64,000 nucleotides of DNA from contig NC_090617.1 of assembly GCF_004359215.1 (NCBI RefSeq), positions 4,998,441 to 5,062,440 of the forward strand, in the 5' to 3' direction. Positions 32,820-44,199 of the stretch are shown in pieces. Both the position numbers and the translations under genes were made by a program. This DNA comes from Bremia lactucae. Taxonomy: Eukaryota > Oomycota > Peronosporomycetes > Peronosporales > Peronosporaceae. The notes below the pieces were generated by a model. That model saw only the letters and a list, made by a program, of their open reading frames with translations. It was not told the DNA's origin and ran no database searches. The stretch's first letter is position 1. Every line of letters starts with the position of its first letter.

Positions 32820-33800
32820 ACCGAATTCATCACCACGGACCTGCCTAGCATTAAGCTAATGGTCGACAGTCCCAAGGACGACTGCACTTTTCACTTCTTG
32901 CAAATGGCTTTCGAGCTGATGGGAGGCCTCGAAGAGGCGGCTGCGGCAAAGGGTCTGCTAGTGCAAGAGTATATGAAGCGGATAAGATTAAGCGACAGCG
33001 GGCGGTTTGGGGGTGGGCTGAAGTTCGGCCAGCTGACATAGTTTCTCCGGGATGCGGGTTTCTGCAGAGGTAGTCCCTGAATAAGAATACGTTCATGCCA
33101 AAACCGTTTAATAAGGCGTTGGTTCTGGACCCCTGGGCATAGTGCAGATGGCTTGGTGGAAGGAGAATCCATTTGTAGATGGTGCGTACCTCGTGTATGC
33201 GCTCAAGTCTTACCAACGCGGACATGGAATCGCGATGTAGAAGAATCGGGTCGTGATGTTTGCGCGGGAGAAGGCATTACCCTGGGTATCATGACCCAGA
33301 CGTGGATAAGAAGATTTGGTAGCGGATAGACCTTTAACTACTGAAATGGGTGGAGATTTAATTGTTCCACTGTAAGGGAGTCAGAGTGAAAGCCTTTGAT
33401 GTAGGAGGCCGCTAGGATACCATCGAGTCAATTTCACGGCGATCTATGATGGACTTCAACTGACATTGGGTACGCGGACAGAAAAAAAAACTGGCGAAGG
33501 CATAGTCGCGCGCCAGCACCCTTAGGACGCGTTGAATGGCAGTGTGTTGGACAGTTTCGTACTGTCGGGGAAGGCTGAGGCACTGGCGCGCGCGTGTGGA
33601 TGGCGACCATCAAAGTGAGATTGATACGATCAAGCCATATGAATCGGAGCGTGACGACACGAATCGTCTGCCACACGTCCACGACAACCACGTATATGAC
33701 ACCCACACCGAACGGACCTTCCTCTTGGCTGAAAGAACAATCTCCACTCAAGAAGCCCGCCGAACAAAGAAGGGCGCCAGAGGACCGTGAATATGGCACC
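32820..33800 (+). pseudogene. Degenerate plus-strand coding region of unknown, probably repetitive family
   Basis: Frames that follow one another on the plus strand look like one decayed protein: 32859-33041 (FELMGGLEEAAAAKGLLVQE, then SGRFGGGLKF), pieces such as MTQTWIRRFGSG at about 33285-33330, and 33536-33790 (RLRHWRARVDGDHQSEID, LPHVHDNHVYDTHTE). I have the impression that proteins with RFGGGL and HVYxNHVYDT blocks are repetitive in oomycete genomes, but I cannot name the family. The GC content is higher than in neighbouring sequence. Confidence 0.4.
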
Positions 33801-33829
33801 ACAATTAAGCAGCGAGGTCGCAATTAAAG

Positions 33830-34329
33830 AATATATATATCTTTCTGTTTCAATGGCACGGCAGCCAACGCGCACACAATATGTAATGCTAGAAGTGGGC
33901 GCCTCAAGATACCAGAAGCGAGAATAAAGATACCAGAAGCGAGAATAAATCGGCAGAAGGCGAAACGCAAGGCTGAATTTAGATCAGCGTAGACTGGAAG
34001 CAAGAGGCGATGTAAATGCTTCGAGGACTTAACGAAATACGTCACTTTCAGCATCCACGGGTTGGATATGAACATATATAGGGTGTGTTTTCGGCGGTGT
34101 CGGTAGTGTCCAGACCATGTGAAGAAGACAGTCCGGGGAATTGCAAGCACGAGATACAGTCGACTCTCCCTCAAATCGCCCGTGATAAGTAGACGAGGTG
34201 TGGTCGCCGTGTCGCCTACGGCTGGCTGCAGATTCACCCTCGTCGCACCAAGACGTTCGACGATTTGTGACATTTCTTGTAAAGAGTGCGCAACGAACGA
34301 ACTTGTTTCCAAGGCATCAACGACGTGAT
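33830..34329. other. No recognised gene; short internal repeat
   Basis: A 197-aa minus-strand frame (33824-34417) is open, but its first part is antisense to gypsy RT and the rest matches nothing I know. ATACCAGAAGCGAGAATAAA is repeated in tandem at about 33910-33950. Confidence 0.4.
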
Positions 34330-35163
34330 CAAGTGATCTAATTGTCGCACGCTTAACGTCTGCAGACTTATTTGTGCGTAAAGCAACAGGAGGATGGCGG
34401 ATTATGCACTCGTTCATAAAATTGAGCGCTGTAACGGTACCTACTCAAACGCCGATACCACGAAAAGACTTGAGCTTTGATGGTCTGTCAAAAAGTACAT
34501 CTTTTTGTCAATGGATCTGATGGATGGATTCTATCAGATCCTTATGCGTGAGCAGCATATTCCGCTTACAGCAGTACCCCTAGCGGAATCCTATGGGAGT
34601 ATCTTCTTATGACACAGGGGCTTCGTTATGCCCCTGCGACATCTAACAGATGTGTAACCAATCTGTTGAGATCGGTGAGAGATTTTGCACCGAGCAATTT
34701 TGAAGAAGTCTTCCTTCATAGCAGAGCCATGAATGGGAAGTCGGACGTTGAAGTACATCGTACCCACGTCCGAAAGGTTCTTACGCCTATGCGTAAGCAC
34801 AAGTTGTGTGCAAATCTCAAGAAGTGCATATTAGCTGCAAGCGAACTACACTTCTTGGGTGCATCATGGGTAAATATGGTGTACGCCCGGATCATGAAAA
34901 ATAACGACGATCACTGATTGCCCTGTGCCAGTCGATATAGAGGGACTTCGAAAGTTCCTCGGCTTTGCGGCGTCCCTGCACAAGTACTATCGCAATTACG
35001 CCGAATTGACAGTGAATTTATTTTTTGGTGAAGAAATATGTAAAGAGGTCATGGATTGTAAGCAAAGCTTGAAGCAATCGCCAATCCTAGCGATTGTGAC
35101 CAAGACAGACCATTTCACGTGATCTGTGATGCCAGCGATTTTGCAATCGGCTGTGCGTTAATA
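34330..35163 (+). pseudogene. Gypsy RT to RNase H start, truncated fragment
   Basis: Plus-strand translation gives RKATGGWRIMHSFIKLS, SMDLMDGFYQIL, NLKKCILAASELHFLG, KFLGFAASLHKYYRNY and finally ICDASDFAIGCAL, the first RNase H motif, where similarity ends abruptly at about 35163. It belongs to the same lineage as the pol at 45390-46450. Several frameshifts are present. Confidence 0.8.
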
Positions 35164-36955
35164 ATTTTAGTCTGCATATTGTTTTGCTTGTCCTGTGCGC
35201 TTGCCATCGCGTTGGCCGTGTGATGGCTAATCGCTCATCTACAAAGCTTTGAGCCTCGCTCATGTTTTATCCCATCAAACTCGCCTGTGGCACCGCTGAG
35301 AGGTCGGTCATAGGACATTGTTGTCAATAACGAAACATTGTCATTGTTTAGGTGCACAGGTATTCCTTGCCATGACTCCATACTAACCACTGCCAAACAG
35401 GCAGGATCTCTAGGCAAAGTCCCGTCTTTTAGATGATACCCTCGCGTGTCATCGTCATGTTGACGAAATTGTGTCCTTCGTTCGCACCGAGCGTAGTGAA
35501 GGTCCCTTCCCAACAAAGACTCGGGCTGCGCATAAATGCGACTGGCATCTGAGGATGGCGCAGTCCGTTTATATAAAACACTGTCTCACCCGTGCTGGTG
35601 TGGACACTGTTATTTCTTATAGCGAACTCCACGAAGAGCAATTACTGTTCCATTCTTTGGGAGTCGCTACCGTGAGCAATACATCCGCCACGACACGATT
35701 GGCATTTCTGTTTAGCCATCGGTATGGGGATGTTCTGAGGTCTACATATGGAGCTTTCTACCTGGCAGCTCAAACACATGTCGCCAAAAACCTGACGTAA
35801 GACGTGAATCCCAGTCCGATACTATGACCGGGCATCCCGTGTTGTCGGTAAATATGATTTAGGAACAAGAGAGCTGCCTCCTTGCCTGTGATCGATGTTT
35901 TACATGGTGCTAAATGCACCATTTTGCTGAGTATGTCTACAAAGACGACGAGCCTCGTCCGACCCTTGTGGTCGGGCGGCATGCCAATTATAAAGTCCAG
36001 ACTTACCGACTTCCAACAATCCGTTGAAATCGGTAGCGGCTTCAATGGAGCATTGCTCGACGGTGCAGGCTTAACGTGCTGACACTGTTCGCAAGAGCGA
36101 ATGTAGTTGGCCACCATCGATGTAGGTATGACCACCAAAATTCCTCTGACACTCGTAAGGATGTCTTTTCACGGCCCAGATGCCCATTAGATGGTGTATC
36201 ATGGAGCTCGTGAGGGATCATCATCTTGAGATCTACGTCATGAGGCACATAGATTCTCAAGGGATCACAACGTGACAGCTGATGCCATAACATGACATTG
36301 CTGTAGCTAAAGCGATTTAGCTCAGCTTTCAGGTGCGACGGAAGGGAAACCTTTCGTCCACCAAAGTGATCCAACATCAGGCGACAATGTTCGTCCTGAC
36401 TGTAGCTCACTTTTATTTTAGAGGCTAATGAGCTCGTCGCGTGGTATGCCTTAATGGCTGCCAACGTCGACGGCTGAAATTGTGCTTTAGCAGACACATT
36501 TCCCTGGTACCTTACCTCGAAGTCTGGTCTGCGCGATAAAGCGTCAGCCAAGACATTCGAATTACCCGGCTTAAATTCGACTTTGAAATTAAATTCAGAG
36601 AAGAATGTGAGCCATCTTGCCATTCTAGGCGAGAGGTGCGGTGAGTTTATTGCGGTCCGCAGTGATGCGTGATCCGTATAAACCACAAATGGTTCGGTGC
36701 GCAGTAGGTGCACACGAAACTTGACAAGAGCATACTTTATTGAAAGTAGCTTTTTGTCATGCACGGGGTAATTCAATTCTGCGGCTTTTAAAAGCCAGGA
36801 CTGATACGAGATAACACAGTCAACGCCGTCGTCATCCTTCTGCATGAGCGCGCTGCCGATTGCAACATTACTTGCATCGCAGACGACGCTAAAGGGCTTA
36901 TCCGCGTCTGGCAATGCCAAGACCGGTGCCTCTACAAGAGATTGCTTCACTGATG
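35164..36955 (-). pseudogene. Gypsy RNase H and integrase, minus strand, different lineage
   Basis: The minus-strand frame from the gap (36955) to 36042 is open and encodes RNase H (SVVCDASNVAIGSALMQKDD, YTDHASLRTAI, NVLADALSRRPDF) and the integrase zinc-finger region (NGHLGREKT). A second frame (36138-35770) has CEQCQHVKPAP, VSLDFIIGMPPDHKGRTRLV and VFVDILSKMVHL, the first two integrase catalytic aspartates. A third (35641-35429) has FAIRNNSVHTSTGETVFYI. Two frameshifts prevent a full product. The codon pattern and sequence differ from the 41-50 kb element, so this is another gypsy lineage. Confidence 0.85.
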
Positions 36956-37640
36956 NNNNNNNNNNNNNNNNNNNNNNNNNNNNNNNNNNNNNNNNNNNNN
37001 NNNNNNNNNNNNNNNNNNNNNNNNNNNNNNNNNNNNNNNNNNNNNNNNNNNNNNNNNNNNNNNNNNNNNNNNNNNNNNNNNNNNNNNNNNNNNNNNNNNN
37101 NNNNNNNNNNNNNNNNNNNNNNNNNNNNNNNNNNNNNNNNNNNNNNNNNNNNNNNNNNNNNNNNNNNNNNNNNNNNNNNNNNNNNNNNNNNNNNNNNNNN
37201 NNNNNNNNNNNNNNNNNNNNNNNNNNNNNNNNNNNNNNNNNNNNNNNNNNNNNNNNNNNNNNNNNNNNNNNNNNNNNNNNNNNNNNNNNNNNNNNNNNNN
37301 NNNNNNNNNNNNNNNNNNNNNNNNNNNNNNNNNNNNNNNNNNNNNNNNNNNNNNNNNNNNNNNNNNNNNNNNNNNNNNNNNNNNNNNNNNNNNNNNNNNN
37401 NNNNNNNNNNNNNNNNNNNNNNNNNNNNNNNNNNNNNNNNNNNNNNNNNNNNNNNNNNNNNNNNNNNNNNNNNNNNNNNNNNNNNNNNNNNNNNNNNNNN
37501 NNNNNNNNNNNNNNNNNNNNNNNNNNNNNNNNNNNNNNNNNNNNNNNNNNNNNNNNNNNNNNNNNNNNNNNNNNNNNNNNNNNNNNNNNNNNNNNNNNNN
37601 NNNNNNNNNNNNNNNNNNNNNNNNNNNNNNNNNNNNNNNN
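36956..37640. other. Assembly gap (685 N)
   Basis: A run of N. The 190 bp on each side are near-identical direct copies (36752-36943 and 37641-37832), so the gap probably marks an unresolved repeat. Confidence 0.99.
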
Positions 37641-37832
37641 TTTTGTCATGCACGGGGTAATTCAATTCTGCGGCTTTTAAAAGCCAGGACTGATACGAGA
37701 TAACACAGTCAACGCCGTCGTCATCCTTCTGCATGAGCGCGCTGCCGATTGCAACATTACTTGCATCGCAGACGACGCTAAAGGGCTTATCCGCGTCTGG
37801 CAATTCCAAGACCGGTGCCTCAATAAGAGATT
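37641..37832 (-). repeat. Second copy of the RNase H segment beside the gap
   Basis: Matches 36752-36943 (same orientation, minus-strand RNase H with CDASNVAIGSALMQKDD) with a few substitutions such as CAATTCC for CAATGCC. At 37832 it meets a plus-strand RT. Confidence 0.85.
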
Positions 37833-38895
37833 AGAAGAAGTGCCGAGCCGCTTACCTGCCGATAGGGGCATCTGGCACGAGATTGGTCTATACATGACAG
37901 CAATTATTATGTGACCATGCAATGGCCGTTGCCGATAGAACAAGTCGATTATATCGATGAGTTCCTCGACAAGCGAGCCAAGGTGGGGCATGTACGTAAG
38001 ATCAAGTCTTCTTTCTGCAGCCTGACCTTTTGTGTGCGTTAGCCATAGGTGGGTTGCGCGTGGTTCACGCTTATTAGCTGAACACGCCACTATATCGGCG
38101 TAGTGCCAATCCCGCGGAAAGGTGTCTTGTTGAACTCCACAGGAAAGTCAACTATCTTTTCCAAGTTGGATTTAAAAGATGGCTACTATCAGGTACTCAT
38201 GAGAGAGTCCAATGTAGCCAAATCAGCAGTAAGCATCCCAAGCGGAATGTTTTGGGAGTGGCTTGTGATGTCCCAAGGTTTGAAAAACGCACCGGCGACA
38301 TTCAACTGAGTGGTAGCTCACGTGATGCGTCGGCACCTTGCCGACGCGCCTCAATTCATTGACGATGTACTCGTGCATAGTAGAGCCGAGGACGAGCTGA
38401 GCGCAATAGAGTACACAAGCGTCATTTAGACGCTGTGTTGCAGACTTTGATGGACGCCCAATTGTACGTCAGCTTGCAAAAGTGCGTCATTGGGGTCCCT
38501 GAGATACCTGTGCTGGGCTGCATCGTAGGTACACATGGTATGCGAGCAGGCCCAGAAAAGGAAAAATCGGTAAAGGAATGGCCAATCCCACGACATGTGA
38601 AGGATATGCGCCAATTTCTAGGGCTCGCTAATTACTTGCATAAAAAATATAGCAAGATTTATGCTGAGCAAACTAAACCATCATCTGACCTTCTTAATCA
38701 GGACACAGACTGGGTTTGGTTAAAAAAACAAGGTGATGCATGCACATCTGTAAAGCTGGAACGCATCACGATGTTTACAGAATCTAAAAAACGGGCTGTC
38801 TCTCAAGGCATATCAGCCTTGAGCAGCGAATCGTTTTTTTTGTCCATTTCTCAGACGCTTTCGTCCATTGTGGAAGGTGAGCAACAGTCCACCTA
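37833..38895 (+). pseudogene. Gypsy reverse transcriptase remnant, plus strand
   Basis: Plus-strand pieces read RLPADRGIWHEIG (RT N-terminus), SKLDLKDGYYQVLMRES, SGMFWEWLVMSQGLKNAPAT, FIDDVLVHSRAE (catalytic x-D-D) and QFLGLANYLHKKY. In-frame stops and frameshifts occur between them. Downstream the match ends near 38720. It is oriented opposite to the fragments on both sides. Confidence 0.8.
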
Positions 38896-38899
38896 ATTC

Positions 38900-39812
38900 T
38901 GTTCTGGAACTGGTGTGACTATTTCGCAGAAATTTCCTTCCTTAATTCGGCAAAAAAACAGATCCGACGACATATCAGGGAGTTTACTATCTTTTCGGCA
39001 AATTTCAAGACGTGCTGGAGCACCTGAACTGAGGATGCCTCCGCTATTTTGTCTTTGACGGCCTCGAACACCTCGTTCAAAGGCCCGACCTCTTTTGACA
39101 GGATCGATCCAAAGATCACTCGTTTCGAGGTGCCTTTGATTGTCCTAATTTGTCGGGTACTCGTTCTTCGAGTGACCACGAACTTTAAGGTTAGCGGGTG
39201 GCGTTGATCTCCTGGCTTTTGCACCTCTGCCAACCGCCATATGCTCTAGACGCTGCGCCTATTCATGCGATGCTTGACTTCCTGTCAACCCGCTGTCTAC
39301 TGCCACAGGATTTCGGCACTATGTAGGGCATTCGCAAGCATGACAACTTGTTATCGTCCTTTTCACTACACCAGTGTCTCCGATATGGGTAGGACTTGGT
39401 GACCTTTGACATCCCGTCAACGCACCTTCAACTATGTAATACACGGCATCAGGGCATAGGCCTCTCACAAGAGCACATCCTTTCCGGTGTCCTGCGTAGA
39501 GTTCGCAACTGTGCGTGTACGCCAGTCTATCCATGGTTGGTGTTTTGCCAACCACGGCATGCCTAGGATGAGGTCATACGGACTCTCCATACCTAGCACT
39601 GTGAACTTCTCTTTACAAGAGAAGTCACTAAAGCTGGAGGCGAGTTCAACTTGAACTCCCTCAATGTTTATGAGCTCGCAGTTCGCTAAACAAAAAGTCG
39701 CCTCTTCTCCCTTGCCATCCTGGCAAAGTGACTCAAGCACCGCCGGTCTCTGTTTTAGAGCCGCGAGTTTCACAACAATGTGATGCACCCGAATCCACAA
39801 GAAGGATCATTA
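38900..39812 (-). pseudogene. Gypsy retropepsin and linker, minus strand
   Basis: Minus strand: LLVDSGASH at about 39790-39815 is an intact aspartic protease active site (D-S-G-A-S). After a frameshift the 111-aa frame (39800-39465) continues to MESPYDLILGMPWLAKHQPW, the conserved protease C-terminal run. A further frame (39233-38919) with SSVQVLQHVLKFAEKIV and RRICFFAELRKE is likely the linker between protease and RT. It is cut off at about 38900 by plus-strand RT sequence. Confidence 0.75.
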
Positions 39813-40425
39813 CTTCTTTGGGGCGCAACGGGCGAAGCAAACTCTGCAAGAGTATGAGCAGGAAATGTGCTCGCTATCGGTATCCATTACCGTAGGTCCG
39901 ATTTCGGAGCACATTAAGGTGCTCACGTTTATGAACGGACTACGGCACGGTCCATCGTGACAAACCCTTTTTAAAAAGGTGCTGTCACCGATGAGAGCGG
40001 CAACCCAAATTGCCTTAGTTGAGGAGAAATTCTTCAAAGTGCCCCGGCGACCGCTTGGTACAAGCCGTCGGCCGAGAGGTCAGATGTCACTCCAATGTAG
40101 TTGAGCGAAGCAGACGTTGTCTGCTACAATGCGGCAAGCGCGGCCATATGATGACTCGCTGCTATGCCAGGATAATAGCTGGTGTGATTACGCTTAGCAA
40201 GAGGACTCCTTTCTCAAAGGGCCATGGCAAGAAGTGGCGTGCGAGACGCATGAGCTCTTCATCGACAACTTAGGGCTCGTAAATGCAGGAGTGCAGTAGG
40301 TGCGGGATGCCCTACTGGCGCGGACTATGAAGGTCTTCGTAGTTCATAGTTATCAAACAAATGGGTAGCATAGTCTGTGAGGTCTCGAAATTTCGGACCT
40401 CAATACTGCTGGTCAATAGTGCTCG
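39813..40425 (+). pseudogene. Gypsy gag C-terminus and protease start, inverted relative to its neighbours
   Basis: Plus-strand translation gives KQTLQEYEQEMCSLSVSI, VLTFMNGLRHG and AATQIALVEEKFFK (gag C-terminal half), then CLLQCGKRGHMMTRC (zinc knuckle with one extra residue), and at about 40397 ILLVNSA, probably a decayed LLVDSGA. The adjoining gag N-terminus (40413-41065) and protease (38900-39812) are both on the minus strand. Confidence 0.7.
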
Positions 40426-41065
40426 GGTACGAGGCTAAGCGCGCCTGAAGCAAGACCTCGTTGTCTGCGAATAGTACATGGCGCGAATCTTTGTCTAAAG
40501 ATCGCCCATGTAGGGAACGCCTTAACGTCCGCCATTAACGCCGAGTAAGCCGACTCTGAGGCCTTACCGCGCAGACGCGACATGGCGTACGACACCATCC
40601 GGCTCTCGTCCTTGATGAGCTGCGCGTCACCGCATTGCTTCACGGCTAACAGCCAGTGGACAATCGTGTGCGCTGCAGATCCATCGTACTTGGGCGTGCC
40701 TATCCGAATGGGCCTCGGATGATGCGGCCGGGCAGAGAGCATCTCAACAGTCCTTTGATGGCCTCGTTCCAAGCCTGCTCACGCCTCAGCTCATCCCGAG
40801 TCTGAATGACGGACTCAGCCGCAGTATGGCTCTATGCCTCGGACGCGGATCTCCGCTGTCCGAGCGCGAATGACTCAAACTGCTCCAACTGAGCAACATG
40901 TTTCTCAGGAGGAGTTTCCAAAAGCCTGGCCAGGGCTTGTTCAGCAAGTCCTGCGCCAAGTGCCCTGCCACCTTCCGATGATGTTCGGAAAGGTGAAGGA
41001 AACGAACCCAATCGATATTGAGGCTCATCCTCACGTACACGCGCAGAGATGCGGGTCGTGTGAAC
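40413..41065 (-). pseudogene. Gypsy gag N-terminal half, minus strand
   Basis: The minus-strand frame 40772-40413 has PKYDGSAAHTIVHWLLAVKQ, MVSYAMSRLRGKASESAYS and FPTWAIFRQRFA, the capsid core of a Ty3/gypsy gag. Upstream frames to about 41065 probably hold its N-terminus. It lies directly inside the primer-binding site and LTR that follow, so this is the 5' part of a minus-strand element. Confidence 0.75.
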
Positions 41066-41082
41066 GATTTCAAGTGCTACCA
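41066..41082 (-). other. Primer-binding site next to LTR type B
   Basis: Reverse complement TGGTAGCACTTGAAATC, two bases from the LTR end. It identifies the LTR at 41085-41587 as the 5' LTR of the minus-strand gag element. Confidence 0.65.
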
Positions 41083-41084
41083 TG

Positions 41085-41587
41085 TGTAGGCGGGCACGTC
41101 TTGATGCGTCCATGCTCTACTTAAGCACACACCCTAGCACAACGAGGAAGAGGTTTGACCGTCTTCTCTTGTGTGCAGTGAGGCAGTTGGGGCGAGCGCC
41201 GTAACGACCTCACCCAACGCACTAAGAACTCAAGAAAAGTGTCGTCACGGGAGCGGTAATCCGGCTCCTCGTGCGCACTTACCAAGTAGAAAGTAGTTTT
41301 TAGACGGATTTATTTTAATCGTAATAGATATAAATACCAATTCTTACCAGTTTAAGATGTCATCTCTGTAGATAACACCTATATGTATTGCGAGTGTATC
41401 TTTCTAGATAACTCGCGTAACTGATGACGCTAGACGTCATCCCTCCTAATGTGCATGCACCTATGCGCATCACATACACAAGGGTTGGTAACAATGTGAA
41501 CCACACCCAAGTGGAGGGTCCAATTACTTTATTTAGTAATTGACCATCCCGTTAAGTACACCAAGTGTACTTAACGGGGACTGTGTA
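41085..41587 (-). repeat. 5' LTR type B, interrupted by an A1 LTR insertion
   Basis: Starts TGTAGGCGGGCACGTC and runs to GGGGACTGTGTA, matching 53722-54227 almost throughout. In the other copy the sequence continues ACATTAGGGCAAC; here it breaks at GTGTA, where an A1 LTR begins. The missing end is found 14.5 kb away at 56101-56131. Confidence 0.85.
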
Positions 41588-42190
41588 TGTAACGGGGTGT
41601 ATCGTTACATGAAATTAACACTTGAAGGTTGTTAATTAATATGTTATCTAAAAGGTCGATAATATTTGGAGATATTACTTTATATAGTAATGTTCAGAAT
41701 TCTTATTAATAAATAGGTATAGCCCATTATATCTATTTATTCCGCAGACTAATTAATATAATTAAGTATCTCTCTTTCTATCTTGTAAATGCTAGCTATA
41801 TTATAATCTAATACTAAAATTCAATTAACTTATCGTATCTGTATCTCTCTTTTGTTTATCTCAGCTGTAGAGATAAACAAAAGAGATACAGATAAGATAA
41901 GAATTCATCTCAGCTGTAGAGATAAACAAAAGAGGATACAGATAAGATAAGCATTCAATTGCATGTTTAGTATTAGATTATAATATTGTTAGCATTTACA
42001 AGATAGAAAGAGAGATACTTAATTATATTAATACAGTTTTCATTTTGCCCTCTTTAAGCTAGTTACCTTAAAGAGAAGCCTTCCTCTGCACTAACTAGTG
42101 TACGTGAAATAACGTAAGGCACCACTCGCATCTGAAGCAGTGCGAAGTGGACTTGTACTGAAGCAGTACAAGTCGTAGTGCCCCGTTACA
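41588..42190 (+). repeat. 5' LTR (A1) with internal inverted duplication
   Basis: 603 bp, TGTAACGGGGTGTATCG to GCCCCGTTACA; the other A1 LTRs are about 440-450 bp. The extra length comes from about 41757-41862 being an inverted copy of the segment that ends near 42029, centred on AGCTGTA at about 41863. The GATAAACAAAAGAG block also occurs twice in direct orientation. Confidence 0.85.
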
Positions 42191-42192
42191 CC

Positions 42193-42208
42193 TGGTAGCA
42201 CTTTGTAG
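42193..42208 (+). other. Primer-binding site
   Basis: TGGTAGCACTTTGTAG, two bases after the LTR. Same class as the other gypsy elements in the window. Confidence 0.7.
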
Positions 42209-42240
42209 TCCGTCCAAGGACCACATTTTCTACATCTAAC

Positions 42241-44120
42241 ATGGACATGTTAGATGATAGCGGGAATACGCATCACGTTTCCCGTGAAAGCTACTCCTTT
42301 CTAAGTAATATAGAAAGAAGTGCGGTCGAACGAATGAGTTCGACCGTAGGAAACGATGCAATCTTGGCAATGCGGTCCAATTTGGACGGAGATGCCCTCC
42401 ATTCAGCCATCGCCAAGTTCATACAACATGAACTTGACGAGATGAAGGAGAAGGTAGCCTTGCTGAATCAGCAAGGCTCTCAATAGGCAGAACTGTGAGG
42501 TTACAACAGGTACAGACCCCTGTACCTGGGATGACGCAAACGCGTCGTCCAGAAACTCTGAAGATTGACATCTCACAAAATATAGGGGAGTCGAAGAAGA
42601 CTCCCTTTTAAGATGGTTTGTCGCGTTGGACGATGCCATAAGGGCACGTCACATCGTCGACGAGCAAATGCAAATCGCATTCGCTCAATCAAATCTGGCA
42701 GGTCGTGCCAAAACTTGGGCATTGGGCCTTAAGTTGCGCGAACCATACGTCTTTGGGTCGCTAGAGGCTTTTAAAGCCCGGCTCAAACAGACATTTGAAC
42801 CGCCAAGGGCTGAGTTCAGAGCTCGTTCAGAGCTTCTGAAACTCAAGCAAGGCAAGCGTGATGTTCACGCATATGCCCAGCACATACGACTCTTAGCGAG
42901 TTGTATNNNNNNNNNNNNNNNNNNNNNNNNNNNNNNNNNNNNNNNNNNNNNNNNNNNNNNNNNNNNNNNNNNNNNNNNNNNNNNNNNNNNNNNNNNNNNN
43001 NNNNNNNNNNNNNNNNNNNNNNNNNNNNNNNNNNNNNNNNNNNNNNNNNNNNNNNNNNNNNNNNNNNNNNNNNNNNNNNNNNNNNNNNNNNNNNNNNNNN
43101 NNNNNNNNNNNNNNNNNNNNNNNNNNNNNNNNNNNNNNNNNNNNNNNNNNNNNNNNNNNNNNNNNNNNNNNNNNNNNNNNNNNNNNNNNNNNNNNNNNNN
43201 NNNNNNNNNNNNNNNNNNNNNNNNNNNNNNNNNNNNNNNNNNNNNNNNNNNNNNNNNNNNNNNNNNNNNNNNNNNNNNNNNNNNNNNNNNNNNNNNNNNN
43301 NNNNNNNNNNNNNNNNNNNNNNNNNNNNNNNNNNNNNNNNNNNNNNNNNNNNNNNNNNNNNNNNNNNNNNNNNNNNNNNNNNNNNNNNNNNNNNNNNNNN
43401 NNNNNNNNNNNNNNNNNNNNNNNNNNNNNNNNNNNNNNNNNNNNNNNNNNNNNNNNNNNNNNNNNNNNNNNNNNNNNNNNNNNNNNNNNNNNNNNNNNNN
43501 NNNNNNNNNNNNNNNNNNNNNNNNNNNNNNNNNNNNNNNNNNNNNNNNNNNNNNNNNNNNNNNNNNNNNNNNNNNNNNNNNNNNNNNNNNNNNNNNNNNN
43601 NNNNNNNNNNNNNNNNNNNNNNNNNNNNNNNNNNNNNNNNNNNNNNNNNNNNNNNNNNNNNNNNNNNNNNNNNNNNNNNNNNNNNNNNNNNNNNNNNNNN
43701 NNNNNNNNNNNNNNNNNNNNNNNNNNNNNNNNNNNNNNNNNNNNNNNNNNNNNNNNNNNNNNNNNNNNNNNNNNNNNNNNNNNNNNNNNNNNNNNNNNNN
43801 NNNNNNNNNNNNNNNNNNNNNNNNNNNNNNNNNNNNNNNNNNCAAGACGACACAAGCTTGGAGGTTCAGAACCTATGGACCTCCCTTATGTCGAAAGCGA
43901 GAAACCTCGCTTTTCGAACAGCAAGCGACTGCAGAAATGCAATCGCTGTCAAAAATTGGGTCACTACGCTCATGAGTGTAGTGCCCCACGCCCAGTCCCG
44001 AGAGGTACTGAACGTAACTATGGACCAAATGCCAACAAGGGCAACGGTCGCGGGTCCGACGTTGCTGCGAAATCGCAACAGCGAGGCGGACCGCCAAAAA
44101 ACGGTCGGGGTCAGTAGGGG
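42241..44120 (+). pseudogene. Gypsy gag with CCHC zinc knuckle, interrupted by a gap
   Basis: Frame 42241-42486 is the gag N-terminus (HSAIAKFIQHELDEMKEKVA, coiled-coil-like) and ends in a stop. The capsid part resumes at about 42590 (DDAIRARHIVDEQ, QSNLAGRAKTWALGLKL, FEPPRAEFRARSELL). After the 936-N gap, CNRCQKLGHYAHEC at 43938-43979 is a perfect C-x2-C-x4-H-x4-C nucleocapsid knuckle. At least one stop (42484-42486) breaks the frame. This is the best preserved gag of the family here. Confidence 0.85.
42907..43842. other. Assembly gap (936 N)
   Basis: A run of N inside gag. By comparison with other gag genes about 0.2-0.3 kb of coding sequence would be expected here, so the stated gap size may be inaccurate. 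Confidence 0.95.
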
Positions 44121-44199
44121 CGCAACGCCCTACTGATCCAGCAACATCACGAGAATTTGCAAATCTCTTGACAAAAGTTGCTCCAGACACACAACCACT

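Noticed and set aside
33824..34417. 197-aa minus-strand frame.
   Set aside because: Its start is antisense to a gypsy RT and the rest shows no motif, so coding is not supported.
36042..37680. Frames of several hundred residues across N runs (also 42843-44136).
   Set aside because: They are open only because unknown bases give no stop codons; the readable ends are gypsy fragments.
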